A stretch of 27,438 nt of DNA from an uncultured Achromobacter sp. (GCA_913775005.1 CAJYKY010000326.1:1-27438), one strand, 5' to 3'; positions 13,575 through 21,278 are shown, counted from the first letter of the stretch. Numbers and translations are program-made. Notes: generated by a model from the letters alone, not told the origin.

Positions 13575-14936
13575 TCATTCCCCCGCAAACCTCACCCTGA
13601 ACGCCACCCCCATCCCCCCAATCCCCGACGACACGCTCACCGTTGCCTGGTGTTGCTTGGCGATGCGCCAGACCAGCGCCAATCCGATGCCGCTTCCCTG
13701 TTCCACCGTGCCCGGCACCCGATAAAAGCGTTCGAAGATTTTTTCGCGTTCTGCCAGCGGGATGCCTGGGCCGTCGTCCATGACGGCCAGTTCAACGCCG
13801 TTTGCGTCGCGCTTGCATTGCACCAGCACGGAGCTGGCGGTGCCGCTGTAGCGGCAGGCGTTGTCCAGCAGGTTGCGCGCAAGAATGCCCAGCGAGTCCA
13901 CGTGACCGGTGACAAGGCAAGGGTCCAGGTCCAGGATGATTTTCTGGTGGCGGTCCTGGGCTGTCATGTCCAGTTCTTGGCAGACCAGCTGCACCACTTC
14001 GGCCAGGTCCACGTGCGCCGTGGGGGCGGCTGCGTCGCCGGATTCCAGGCGCGCCATGTCCAGCAGCTGTTCTGCCAGCCGGGAGCTGCGTTGCGTGGTG
14101 GCGGCCATCTTTTGCAGCAGGGCCTTGATCTCGTCGATGTCGTCAGTGCGCAGCGCGTTTTCGGTTTGCACGGTCAACACGGCAAGCGGCGTGCGCAGTT
14201 CGTGGGCGGCGTTGGACAGAAAATCGCGTTCGTTGTCGATGACGGCGCGCAGGCGGGCGTGTTGCTGATTGAATGCCCGGATCAGCGGCTGGATTTCAGT
14301 GGGCACCTGCTTTTCACACAGCGGGCTGATGTCCATGACATGCCGCTTTCGCAGCGTCTGGGTCAGCCGTGACACCGGCCGCAGCGCCAGGCTGCTGACC
14401 AGCAGCGATACGCCGGCCAGCATCAGAAACATGATCAGCGTCACGATCGACCCCAGGATCAGGCGGTCGGTGAATTGCTGGTCATAGCGCGCCAGCGGTG
14501 AGGCCACCACGACTTGAATCGACGCTTCATTGTCGATTGCCGAATACACCCGCCAACCCTCGCCATCCACATACCGCGTGGACGTGCCCGTCTTGCCGGA
14601 TTCTGCAATGGCGGACGAGGGCGCATCCAGCGATCGGAATAGCAACCGTCCGCTGGCCATGTCGAACACCAGCAGCGCATGTTTGGACGATGCCGCCACC
14701 CAACGCCGTTGCAGCTGCGTATGGGTGTCCTGGCTGTCTTTGGGCGCCCGGACCGCCGCTACGGAAACCAGTGCGACCTGGGCGGCGTTCATCAGGTCCT
14801 TGTCACGGACGCCGGTGTTCTCGCGGATGACGTCCGTCCAATGCAATGAAAACTGCACCAGCCATGACACCATCAGCGTCAGGATGATGCCCGTCACCAA
14901 TCGCAGGCGCAGCGACTTCAACCATGACGCATGCAT
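13575..14936 (-). CDS. Membrane sensor histidine kinase (QseC/TctE-like)
   Basis: 453 aa. TM1 is at about 11-31, with a periplasmic sensor region at 32-157 that holds no family I can name. TM2 is at about 158-185. The HAMP-like linker follows. The HisKA motif is SNAAHELRTPL with H245. The N box is LARNLLDNACRYS (N358), with G boxes DDGPGIP and GSGIGLALV. The start codon is 2 nt after the stop of the response regulator gene, so they form one operon. The likely signal is periplasmic. Resemblance to QseC/PmrB/TctE kinases is general; the effector (catechol, metal, tricarboxylate or other) cannot be inferred. Confidence 0.92.
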   Translation of the reverse strand: MHASWLKSLRLRLVTGIILTLMVSWLVQFSLHWTDVIRENTGVRDKDLMNAAQVALVSVAAVRAPKDSQDTHTQLQRRWVAASSKHALLVFDMASGRLLFRSLDAPSSAIAESGKTGTSTRYVDGEGWRVYSAIDNEASIQVVVASPLARYDQQFTDRLILGSIVTLIMFLMLAGVSLLVSSLALRPVSRLTQTLRKRHVMDISPLCEKQVPTEIQPLIRAFNQQHARLRAVIDNERDFLSNAAHELRTPLAVLTVQTENALRTDDIDEIKALLQKMAATTQRSSRLAEQLLDMARLESGDAAAPTAHVDLAEVVQLVCQELDMTAQDRHQKIILDLDPCLVTGHVDSLGILARNLLDNACRYSGTASSVLVQCKRDANGVELAVMDDGPGIPLAEREKIFERFYRVPGTVEQGSGIGLALVWRIAKQHQATVSVSSGIGGMGVAFRVRFAGE

Positions 14937-14938
14937 CT

Positions 14939-15607
14939 TCAGCTCTCGGCGCCCAGACGATATCCAAAACCATGCACGGTTTCGATGCGTTCGCTGCCGA
15001 CCTTTCTGCGCAGCTGATGCACATACACGGCGACGGTATTGCTGCCGATGGCGCCGCTCATGCCGTAGACCTCTTGCTCCAGCGCATCGCGCGACACAGG
15101 GTGCCCGTTTCTGGCCATCAGCGCTTGCAGGGTGCGGAACTCATGCACGCTGAGCTGGACTTCCTTGCCGTTAACAAGAGCCAGGTGGCTCGTTGGCAGC
15201 AGCGTCAGGTTGCCCCACGACATTGACGGCGCGACCCGGCCCTTGCTGCGCCGCGTGACGGCGCGCATGCGCGCCAGCAGTTCGGTGACCTGAAACGGTT
15301 TCACCAGATAGTCGTCGGCGCCTGCATCCAGCCCGGCGATGCGATCGCTAAGGCGGTCGCGGGCCGTCATGATGATGACGGGCGTGATGTCGCAGCGGGC
15401 GCGAAGAAAGCGCAAGACGTCCAGGCCCGAGCCGTCGGGCAGCCCCAGATCCAGCAGCACGATTTCGAACGCGTGATCAAGCAAGCTGAATTTTGCGGCG
15501 GCGGCGTCGCTGACCACGGTCAGGTCGGCGCCATCGCGCAGCAGCGTGGTGGTCAGGGCCTCGGCCAGCATCGCGTCGTCTTCGACTAGAAGGGTCCGGG
15601 TCGTCAC
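14939..15607 (-). CDS. OmpR/PhoB-family response regulator (QseB/PmrA-like)
   Basis: 222 aa from a GTG at 15607. The receiver domain has E9/D10/D11, the phospho-acceptor D53 (VLLDLGLPDGSGLDV), T81 and K103 (DDYLVKPF). The winged-helix DNA-binding domain covers about 125-220, with VSRDALEQEVYG and SNTVAVYVHQLRRKVG. The LLDLGLPDG wording and overall length fit the PmrA/QseB branch, whose members bind direct TTAA repeats with 11-bp periodicity. Exactly such boxes lie upstream (15666-15682 and 15739-15755). The cognate kinase follows after 2 nt. Confidence 0.93.
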   Translation of the reverse strand: MTTRTLLVEDDAMLAEALTTTLLRDGADLTVVSDAAAAKFSLLDHAFEIVLLDLGLPDGSGLDVLRFLRARCDITPVIIMTARDRLSDRIAGLDAGADDYLVKPFQVTELLARMRAVTRRSKGRVAPSMSWGNLTLLPTSHLALVNGKEVQLSVHEFRTLQALMARNGHPVSRDALEQEVYGMSGAIGSNTVAVYVHQLRRKVGSERIETVHGFGYRLGAES

Positions 15608-15665
15608 AGTGTTTTATCTCCGAAGGCGGCTCTGGAATAGGCGGCGCTGATTGTCGTTCAACGCC

Positions 15666-15682
15666 ATTAAAAATTTCTTAAT
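15666..15682 (-). promoter_or_regulatory. PmrA/QseB-like box facing the response regulator gene
   Basis: Minus strand reads ATTAAG-AAATT-TTTAAT: two TTAA cores with 11-bp spacing, as in the PmrA box (YTTAAK-N5-YTTAAK, one mismatch here). It lies 59-75 bp upstream of the regulator's start codon, so autoregulation is plausible. Confidence 0.6.
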
Positions 15683-15738
15683 GAACCAATCCGCGTTCGG
15701 TACACGTGCCCGTTGCACGCGTCCGTTGCCCCCGCACG

Positions 15739-15755
15739 ATTAAGAAAAAATTAAT
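15739..15755 (+). promoter_or_regulatory. PmrA/QseB-like box facing the first chemoreceptor gene
   Basis: Plus strand reads ATTAAG-AAAAA-ATTAAT, again two TTAA cores 11 bp apart and nearly identical to the box facing the regulator gene. A CACAAT (15766-15771) downstream is a possible -10. The chemoreceptor ATG is 100 bp further on. Confidence 0.58.
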
Positions 15756-15775
15756 CACATATCGCCACAATGTGG

Positions 15776-15835
15776 CACCTCGCAAGCCGAGGTGGCGGAA
15801 CTCTTGCACGCCTGTACCGCGAGCAGCGAGGCGTG
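15776..15835 (+). promoter_or_regulatory. Two leader hairpins upstream of the first chemoreceptor
   Basis: Hairpin one: CACCTCG (15776-15782) with CGAGGTG (15788-15794), 5-nt loop. Hairpin two: CACGCCT (15807-15813) with AGGCGTG (15829-15835), 15-nt loop. Both are perfect 7-bp stems within 80 bp of the start codon at 15855. The ribosome site AGGAAG (15842-15847) is outside both stems. Confidence 0.45.
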
Positions 15836-15854
15836 GCCTCCAGGAAGAATATTC

Positions 15855-17714
15855 ATGATCAAGTCAATCCGGAACCGGCTTGTTGCGCTGTGTGTGGCCA
15901 TTACGATCGCGTCGATGGTGGTGTTATCCATCGCGACCGTCTGGGTGGCCAGGAACAACACGATTGCGCAAGTGGACCACAGTATCAGTCAGATCACCCG
16001 CAACCACGCCGAGAAACTGGCGGGGTGGGTGACTGAAAAGCAACGCATCACGGGTTCGCTGGAAGGCGCGGTGCGCCAGCCCCAGAACGTGGCGCTGGAT
16101 ATGGCGGCGGCCACGCGCCAGGCGGGCGGCTTCGATGACAGCTTCATCGTGTACGCCGACAAGCGCATCATCTTCAACCACCCCATGCCGGCGGGCTATG
16201 ACGGCACCGTCCGGCCCTGGTATGCGCAAGCGGCGCAGACCAACGGCCCCGCCATCACGCCCATCTATGTCGACGCGTCCACCGGCAAGCTGGTGGTGAG
16301 CTTTGTGCAGGCCGTGCGGGAAAACGGCCAGGTCGCGGCTGTGGTGGGATCCGACATGCACCTGGACACCATCGTCAAGACCGTTGCCGAGATCCGCGCC
16401 ACGCCCAAGAGCTTCGCGTTCCTGCTGGACGATAAGGGGCAGATCCTGGCGCACCCTGATGCGGGCCTCGCGCTCAAGCCTGTGACGGCGATCGATCCAG
16501 GGCTGGAGCTGTCCACGCTGCAAGGGCTGGCGCGCAACGGCACGGCGCGTGAACAGACCATTGGCGGCGTGGATCAAGTGCTGTTCGCCAGCGCCGTGGC
16601 GGGCACGCCGTGGACGCTGGTGGTGTCGATTGACCAGGCGCTGGCCCTGGAACCTGTGACCGTGATGACCAGTCTTGCCATCACCATTACCACCGTGGCC
16701 TTGCTGGTGGCCGTGTGCTTGCTGACTCTCGTGGTTCGCCATCAGCTGCGCGGCCTGCCTCGCATCCAGCGGGCCTTGGAAGACATCGCCAGCGGCGAAG
16801 GCGACCTGACGCGCCGCCTGTCGGCATCGGGCCACGACGAGTTGGCGCAGATCGGTGCGGCGTTCAACCGCTTCGCCGACAAGATATCGACCATCCTGCT
16901 GGAGATCCGGGGCGCGGCGCAGTCGGTCCGCCTGGCCAGCCGCGAGATCGCGGCGGGCAACCAGGACTTGTCTGACCGCACCGCGCAGCAGGCCAGCTCG
17001 TTGGAGCAGACCGCCGCTGCCATGGAAGAAATTACCGCCACCGTGCAACACAACGCCGACAATGCGAGCTTAGGCTCGCAAATGGCGAAAGAGGCGTCGA
17101 CCACCGCACAGGAAGGCGGCGCCGTGGTGCAGCAGGTGGTGCAGACGATGGACGGCATCGATGGCCACGCGCGCAAGATCGTGGACATCATCGCCGTCAT
17201 CGACGGCATCGCGTTCCAGACGAACATTCTGGCGCTCAACGCAGCGGTCGAAGCCGCGCGTGCCGGCGAAGAAGGCCGCGGCTTTGCGGTGGTGGCAGGG
17301 GAAGTGCGCACATTGGCGCAACGAAGCGCCAGCGCGGCGCGCGAAATCAAGGCGCTGATCGAATCGTCGGTGGACCAGATCGCCGCAGGCAACGCCTTGG
17401 TGCGCGAGGCGGGCGGCACCATGGAACGGGTGGTGGGCCGCATTCAACGCGTCAACAGCATCGTGGCGGAAATCGATCTGGCGTGTAAGGAACAGCGCAC
17501 CGGCATTACCGAAATCGGCAATGCGGTGGGTCTGATGGACACCGCGACGCAGCAGAACGCCGCGTTGGTGGAACAGGCCGCCGCCGCTGCGCAGACGCTT
17601 CAGGATCAGGCCGCGCATCTGGCGCAGCTGGTGCAAGGCTTCAAGCTGGAAGCGGACGCCGCAGAGCGCGCGCCCCTTGCGCACGCCGCGCCTTTACGCC
17701 TGGCATCGGTATGA
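15855..17714 (+). CDS. Methyl-accepting chemotaxis protein with dCache sensor domain
   Basis: 619 aa from the ATG at 15855 (AGGAAG seven bases upstream). TM1 is at about 9-32 and TM2 at about 268-293. The periplasmic part between them is a dCache_1 domain: the YDGTVRPWYAQA stretch, ITPIYVD and GSDMHLD resemble the ligand pocket of amino-acid-binding dCache receptors (R, W, Y, then Y and D). Amino acids are therefore a reasonable ligand guess. A HAMP domain follows, then the cytoplasmic signalling domain with the hairpin tip IAFQTNILALNAAVEAARAG and EEGRGFAVVAGEVRTLAQRS. There is no C-terminal CheR-binding pentapeptide. It sits divergent from the QseBC-like operon with a shared type of TTAA box. 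Confidence 0.93.
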   Translation: MIKSIRNRLVALCVAITIASMVVLSIATVWVARNNTIAQVDHSISQITRNHAEKLAGWVTEKQRITGSLEGAVRQPQNVALDMAAATRQAGGFDDSFIVYADKRIIFNHPMPAGYDGTVRPWYAQAAQTNGPAITPIYVDASTGKLVVSFVQAVRENGQVAAVVGSDMHLDTIVKTVAEIRATPKSFAFLLDDKGQILAHPDAGLALKPVTAIDPGLELSTLQGLARNGTAREQTIGGVDQVLFASAVAGTPWTLVVSIDQALALEPVTVMTSLAITITTVALLVAVCLLTLVVRHQLRGLPRIQRALEDIASGEGDLTRRLSASGHDELAQIGAAFNRFADKISTILLEIRGAAQSVRLASREIAAGNQDLSDRTAQQASSLEQTAAAMEEITATVQHNADNASLGSQMAKEASTTAQEGGAVVQQVVQTMDGIDGHARKIVDIIAVIDGIAFQTNILALNAAVEAARAGEEGRGFAVVAGEVRTLAQRSASAAREIKALIESSVDQIAAGNALVREAGGTMERVVGRIQRVNSIVAEIDLACKEQRTGITEIGNAVGLMDTATQQNAALVEQAAAAAQTLQDQAAHLAQLVQGFKLEADAAERAPLAHAAPLRLASV

Positions 17715-17756
17715 CCTGTTCCATTTGATGGATATCAAGGGCGGGCCAAACAGGTC
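17713..17756. repeat. 8-bp inverted repeat straddling the FNR box after the first chemoreceptor
   Basis: GACCTGTT (17713-17720) and AACAGGTC (17749-17756) are perfect inverted repeats that enclose the canonical FNR box at 17725-17738. With no T run it is a poor terminator. It may be part of a larger operator or merely the 3' stem of the upstream mRNA. Confidence 0.4.
17725..17738 (+). promoter_or_regulatory. Canonical FNR box upstream of the second chemoreceptor
   Basis: TTGATGGATATCAA matches the E. coli FNR consensus TTGAT-N4-ATCAA at all ten positions. Class II spacing would start the transcript near 17773, with only a weak -10 (GTAAAT, 17765-17770). The coding start is at 17915, implying a leader of about 140 nt. 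Confidence 0.68.
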
Positions 17757-17816
17757 CGCAAAACGTAAATGGCGGTCTACAGCTTGACCCGGCGTCTGCC
17801 GTAAGCAAAGTAGTGG

Positions 17817-17847
17817 GGCGGCGTGCGGCCACACCAGGCCTGCCGCC
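17817..17847 (+). promoter_or_regulatory. GC-rich stem in the leader of the second chemoreceptor
   Basis: GGCGGC plus GGCC pairs with GGCC plus GCCGCC around a small loop, with an asymmetric internal bulge. It sits about 70-100 bp upstream of the ATG at 17915. The role is unknown; a weak terminator or attenuator of read-through from the first chemoreceptor is possible. Confidence 0.3.
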
Positions 17848-17914
17848 TTGTACGAGCGAAGGGGGAGACGGGTCGTCATCGTGTTCGGATTCGCAATCTT
17901 TAGGGATAGGTTTG

Positions 17915-19786
17915 ATGTCTGTATTTAGAAAGCTTTCATTGGGGCAGTCGTTGGGGCTGGCGTTTGCCATCGTTGTGGTGCTGGGGGTAAGCGGGCTGGT
18001 CGCCGCGCGTTACTACCTGAATGAAATCCGCTCCGACGTGCAACTGCTGACCAACGTGCGTATCGGCAATCTGCTGTACGTCAGCCAGATCAAGGAAGGC
18101 ATTCAGGCCCGCTCCCGCATGGCGCGCGACATCGTGCTGGAAGATGATCCGGCAAGAATGACGGCACTGATGGCCGAGCAGGAAAAGACGCTGAAAGAGA
18201 TCACCGACAACATCGACACCTTGAAGCGACGCGCCATCAACGCCGAAGGCAAGGCGTTCGTGGAAGCCTTGGAGCGGGCACGCGTGCCGTACCGGCAGTC
18301 GATCGACAAGGCCTTGCAATTTGCCACGCAAGGCAAGGACTCCGAAGCCACCACGGTGCTGTTGCGTGAACTGCCGCCCATTCAGGCGGCCTACTTCAAG
18401 GTTCTGCACGACATGGGCCAATACCAGCAGGATCAGGCGACAGTGGTTGCCAATCGTGCTGACGCCAGCGTGGCGTGGTCGGTGGCGCTGACCACCGTGC
18501 TGGCGGCGTTGATGGCAATTGTGGGCGTGGCGGTGTCGGTGCTGATCACGCGATCTGTGGTCCGCAAGCTGGGCGGTGAACCCGCCTATGCCGTGCAGGT
18601 CGCGCAACACATTGCCGCAGGCGATTTGTCTGTGCCGGTGCAGCTGCGCGCGGGCGACAACGACAGCCTGCTGGCGAACATGGAAGCGATGCGGCAAAAG
18701 CTGGCCGACATTGTCAGCCGCGTCCGCCAGAGCAGCGAGGCCATCTCCACCGGTGCGAATCAGATCTCGGCAGGCAATACCGACCTGAGCCAACGCACGG
18801 AAGAACAAGCTGCCAATCTGGAAGAGACGGCTGCGTCGATGGAGCAGATGACGTCCACGGTGCGTCAGAACGCCGACACCGTACGTACCACCGCTGATCT
18901 GGCCGGCAAGACCAGCGTCAGCGCAGAGAAGGGCGGCGCTGCCGTCGGCGATGTGGTGCGCACGATGGCGGAAATTTCCACCAGCGCACAGAAGATCGGC
19001 GACATCATCGGCATCATCGATTCGATCGCATTCCAGACCAACATCCTGGCCCTGAATGCCGCCGTCGAGGCCGCGCGGGCGGGCGAGCAGGGACGCGGCT
19101 TTGCCGTCGTCGCCAGCGAAGTCCGCACGCTGGCGCAGCGCTCGGCCAGCGCCGCGCGCGAAATCAAGGGCTTGGTTGAGGAAAGCATCGCCAAGGTCGA
19201 ACTTGGCGGTCAGACGGTGGATAACGCGGGGCAGCTGATTACCGAAGTGGTCGACCAGGTGCGTCATGTGGCCACGTTGATCGGCGAGATCGGCACGGCT
19301 ACGGTGGAGCAGGACCAGGGCATCTCGCAGGTAAGCCTGGCGGTGTCGCAGCTGGACGAAGTCACGCAGCAGAACGCGGCGCTGGTGGAAGAAGCGGCGG
19401 CCGCGGCCGACAGCTTGAATTCTCAGGCGGCGGAAATGGTGGCGCTGGTGGGTGTGTTCCGCTTGTCGGGCCAGGAAGGCGCGCCGTCTTCTGCACAGCA
19501 CGTTTCACAGCACGTTTCACAGCACATTTCACAGCACGGCGCACGGCGCATCGCCTCACCGGCCCCCGCACACGTGCCACAGCGCGCGCAATCCGCAGCA
19601 CGGCCCGCCGCAACGCCTGCAACGCAATCGGCGGCAGCCTCCACCGCGCCGCGCAAACCCATGGACCGCACAAGCCCGGCCAAGACGGTTGCTATCGCGA
19701 AGCCGCGTCAGCAACCCAAGACGACTGATGCCGTGCCGCGCGCCGCCAAGTCAAGCAACGACCAGGACGACTGGGACGAGTTCTGA
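17915..19786 (+). CDS. Methyl-accepting chemotaxis protein, 4-helix-bundle sensor with CheR-tether tail
   Basis: 623 aa from the ATG at 17915 (TAGG five bases upstream); the open frame to 17813 has no ribosome site. TM1 is at about 12-32. The periplasmic domain (33-185) is helical (4HB_MCP, Tar/Tsr class) with DDPARMTALMAEQEKTLKEI. TM2 is at about 186-210. A KLGGEPAYA HAMP follows, as is usual in Burkholderiales receptors, then the signalling domain with tip IAFQTNILALNAAVEAARAG. The last 100 residues are an A/P/Q/H/R-rich flexible linker, including a 4-residue repeat, ending in DDWDEF. That matches the xWxxF CheR/CheB-binding tether (NWETF in Tsr). It is preceded by a perfect FNR box, so expression probably rises without oxygen. 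Confidence 0.93.
   Translation: MSVFRKLSLGQSLGLAFAIVVVLGVSGLVAARYYLNEIRSDVQLLTNVRIGNLLYVSQIKEGIQARSRMARDIVLEDDPARMTALMAEQEKTLKEITDNIDTLKRRAINAEGKAFVEALERARVPYRQSIDKALQFATQGKDSEATTVLLRELPPIQAAYFKVLHDMGQYQQDQATVVANRADASVAWSVALTTVLAALMAIVGVAVSVLITRSVVRKLGGEPAYAVQVAQHIAAGDLSVPVQLRAGDNDSLLANMEAMRQKLADIVSRVRQSSEAISTGANQISAGNTDLSQRTEEQAANLEETAASMEQMTSTVRQNADTVRTTADLAGKTSVSAEKGGAAVGDVVRTMAEISTSAQKIGDIIGIIDSIAFQTNILALNAAVEAARAGEQGRGFAVVASEVRTLAQRSASAAREIKGLVEESIAKVELGGQTVDNAGQLITEVVDQVRHVATLIGEIGTATVEQDQGISQVSLAVSQLDEVTQQNAALVEEAAAAADSLNSQAAEMVALVGVFRLSGQEGAPSSAQHVSQHVSQHISQHGARRIASPAPAHVPQRAQSAARPAATPATQSAAASTAPRKPMDRTSPAKTVAIAKPRQQPKTTDAVPRAAKSSNDQDDWDEF
19494..19541 (+). repeat. 12-bp tandem repeat inside the chemoreceptor linker
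   Basis: Unit CACAGCACGTTT occurs at 19494 and 19506 exactly, at 19518 with one change, and partially at 19530. It encodes SQHV/SQHI repeats in the flexible linker before the WDEF tether. As units are multiples of three, copy-number slippage would change linker length without breaking the frame. Confidence 0.8.
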
Positions 19787-19789
19787 CCA

Positions 19790-20686
19790 TCACGCCCTGC
19801 GATACCGCAGGGCGTCGATCACCAGCGCCAGCGCGGGGGAAGGATGGCGGTGGTTGGCGTAGTACAGGTGATAGCCCGGAAACGTCGGCCACCAGTCTTG
19901 CAGCACAGGCGTGAGCCGCCCCGCGTCGATATGCGGTTGCGCCAGATCGGCGGGCACATACGCCAGCCCCATGCCGTCCAGCGCCGCTTGCAGCATCAGG
20001 AACGTGTTGTTCATGGTCACCTGCCCTGACACGCGCGCCTTGACGGCCTGCCCATCCTTTTCCAAGTCCCAGGTATACAGGCCGCCCAAGGTGGGCAGGC
20101 GCAGGTTGATGCAGCGCTGCGCCGTCAGATCTTGCGGCGTGGCCGGGGCGGGGCGGCTGGCCACATAGCCGGGCGACCCTACTACTGCCATGCGCAGGTC
20201 GGGCGCAATGCGCACCGCCACCATGTCCTTGTCGACGCGATCTCCTACGCGCACGCCCGCGTCGAACTGCCCGGCAGCAATGTCCGTGAAGGCGTAGTCC
20301 ACGCTGAACTCGATGTTGATGTCGGGGTATTCGCGCATCAGCGGCAACAGCCTGGGCCACAAGGCGGTGACGATGGCGTGATCATGCGCAGTGATGCGCA
20401 AGCTGCCCGCGGGCCGGTCGCGCAAGTCGCTCAGCGATTCCAGCTCCTGGTCGATTTCATCGATGCGCGGCGCCAGCGAGGTCAGCAGCCGTGCGCCCGC
20501 TTCGGTGGTCGAGACGCTGCGTGTCGTGCGCGTCAACAGCCTTACGCCCAGCCGAGATTCCAGTGCCAGCATCACGTGGCTAAGCGCCGAGCGCGACACG
20601 CCCAGTTGCGCGGCGGCACGGGTGAAGCTGCGTTCCCGCGCCACCACCACGAAGGCGCGCAGGTCGTTCAAGTTCTCTTTTGCCAT
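19790..20686 (-). CDS. LysR-type transcriptional regulator
   Basis: 298 aa from the ATG at 20686 (AAGGA eight bases upstream). The N-terminal helix-turn-helix (2-62) reads NDLRAFVVVARERSFTRAAAQLGVSRSALSHVM, a typical LysR start. The effector-binding domain (about 90-295) contains the SVDYAFTDIAAGQFDAGVRVGD segment common to the AaeR/DsdC-neighbouring Burkholderiales group that regulates short-chain redox or cupin operons. It is divergent from the cupin gene with 103 bp between the start codons, the classical arrangement for controlling the neighbour. A dyad GTGAA-N5-TTCAC (20689-20703) fits the T-N11-A LysR rule and overlaps the gene's own ribosome site. Confidence 0.93.
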   Translation of the reverse strand: MAKENLNDLRAFVVVARERSFTRAAAQLGVSRSALSHVMLALESRLGVRLLTRTTRSVSTTEAGARLLTSLAPRIDEIDQELESLSDLRDRPAGSLRITAHDHAIVTALWPRLLPLMREYPDINIEFSVDYAFTDIAAGQFDAGVRVGDRVDKDMVAVRIAPDLRMAVVGSPGYVASRPAPATPQDLTAQRCINLRLPTLGGLYTWDLEKDGQAVKARVSGQVTMNNTFLMLQAALDGMGLAYVPADLAQPHIDAGRLTPVLQDWWPTFPGYHLYYANHRHPSPALALVIDALRYRRA

Positions 20687-20688
20687 TG

Positions 20689-20703
20689 GTGAATTTCCTT
20701 CAC
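20689..20703. promoter_or_regulatory. LysR-type T-N11-A dyad at the lysR start
   Basis: GTGAATTTCCTTCAC is a 5-bp perfect inverted repeat with a 5-bp spacer, containing T-N11-A. It covers the Shine-Dalgarno region of the lysR gene, suggesting autorepression. Confidence 0.5.
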
Positions 20704-20726
20704 TAGCGCATGCGGATTTTACGGGC

Positions 20727-20755
20727 TTATCAACCAATGCCTCGGCTTCTACAGT
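20727..20755 (+). promoter_or_regulatory. Sigma70-like promoter for the cupin operon
   Basis: TTATCA (20727-20732, 4/6 to the -35) and TACAGT (20750-20755, 4/6 to the -10) with a 17-bp spacer. The predicted start near 20762 is 28 nt before the cupin ATG. Confidence 0.45.
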
Positions 20756-20789
20756 GGGTATCCCTACCCCGCCCTGGAGAAAGCTGAAG

Positions 20790-21278
20790 ATGAAATTGCC
20801 CATACCCAGCCCGCTGCTGCTGTCGGGCGCGCTTGCCGTATCGGCTGGTGCCGCCGCCGAACCCACGCCGCAGGGCGCGCAACAGATCGTGCGTTCGGGA
20901 GAACAGGCTTCCGTGGCCGGCCCCGAGAATTTTTTCACCGGCCGCGCGCGTATCGATCCGGTCTGGCCCGTGCGCGACACGCTGAACGCGTCGGGCGGCC
21001 TGGTCACCTTTGAACCCGGCGCGCGCTCGGCCTGGCATACGCATCCGGCGGGGCAGCAGCTGGTGGTGATGTCCGGTGTCGGGCTGACTCAGGAATGGGG
21101 CAAGCCGGTGACCGAGATCCGCGCCGGGGATGTGATCTGGTGCCCGCCCGGCGTCAAGCACTGGCACGGCGCCGCGCCGGATACCGCCATGACCCATCTT
21201 GCCGTGACGGCAACGGTGGACGGCAAGAATGTCACCTGGATGGAGAAGGTCAGCGATGATCAATACCACGCACGTTAA
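20790..21278 (+). CDS. Exported cupin-domain protein, hydroxynitrile-lyase-like fold
   Basis: 162 aa from the ATG at 20790. It has a Sec-type signal peptide (about 1-23, ending AGAAA). The mature part is a single cupin: FEPGARSAWHTHPAGQQLVV carries the first metal motif (H-X-H...Q) and GDVIWCPPGVKHWHGAAP the second (H-W-H). The same wording appears in bacterial Mn-cupin hydroxynitrile lyases, but those are usually cytoplasmic and the family is functionally mixed. The carboxymuconolactone-decarboxylase-like gene overlaps its end by 23 nt. The LysR gene is divergent. The probable location is the periplasm. Confidence 0.85.
   Translation: MKLPIPSPLLLSGALAVSAGAAAEPTPQGAQQIVRSGEQASVAGPENFFTGRARIDPVWPVRDTLNASGGLVTFEPGARSAWHTHPAGQQLVVMSGVGLTQEWGKPVTEIRAGDVIWCPPGVKHWHGAAPDTAMTHLAVTATVDGKNVTWMEKVSDDQYHAR

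Noticed and set aside
13467..14372. 301-codon plus-strand frame over the sensor kinase
   Set aside because: Antisense to a kinase with all expected H, N and G boxes, so the plus-strand frame is not a gene.
15924..17051. 375-codon minus-strand frame antisense to the first chemoreceptor
   Set aside because: Same reason: it is the mirror of a high-GC3 gene and has no domain content.
17936..19501. 521-codon minus-strand frame antisense to the second chemoreceptor
   Set aside because: Shadow of a real receptor gene, with arginine/histidine-rich low-complexity translation and no ribosome site.
19494..19541. Short repeats considered as a CRISPR array
   Set aside because: Units are 12 bp, directly adjacent with no spacers, and lie in frame inside a coding region.
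20391..20789. Long upstream extension of the cupin protein
   Set aside because: It would overlap the divergent LysR gene. The ATG at 20790 starts a clear signal peptide.
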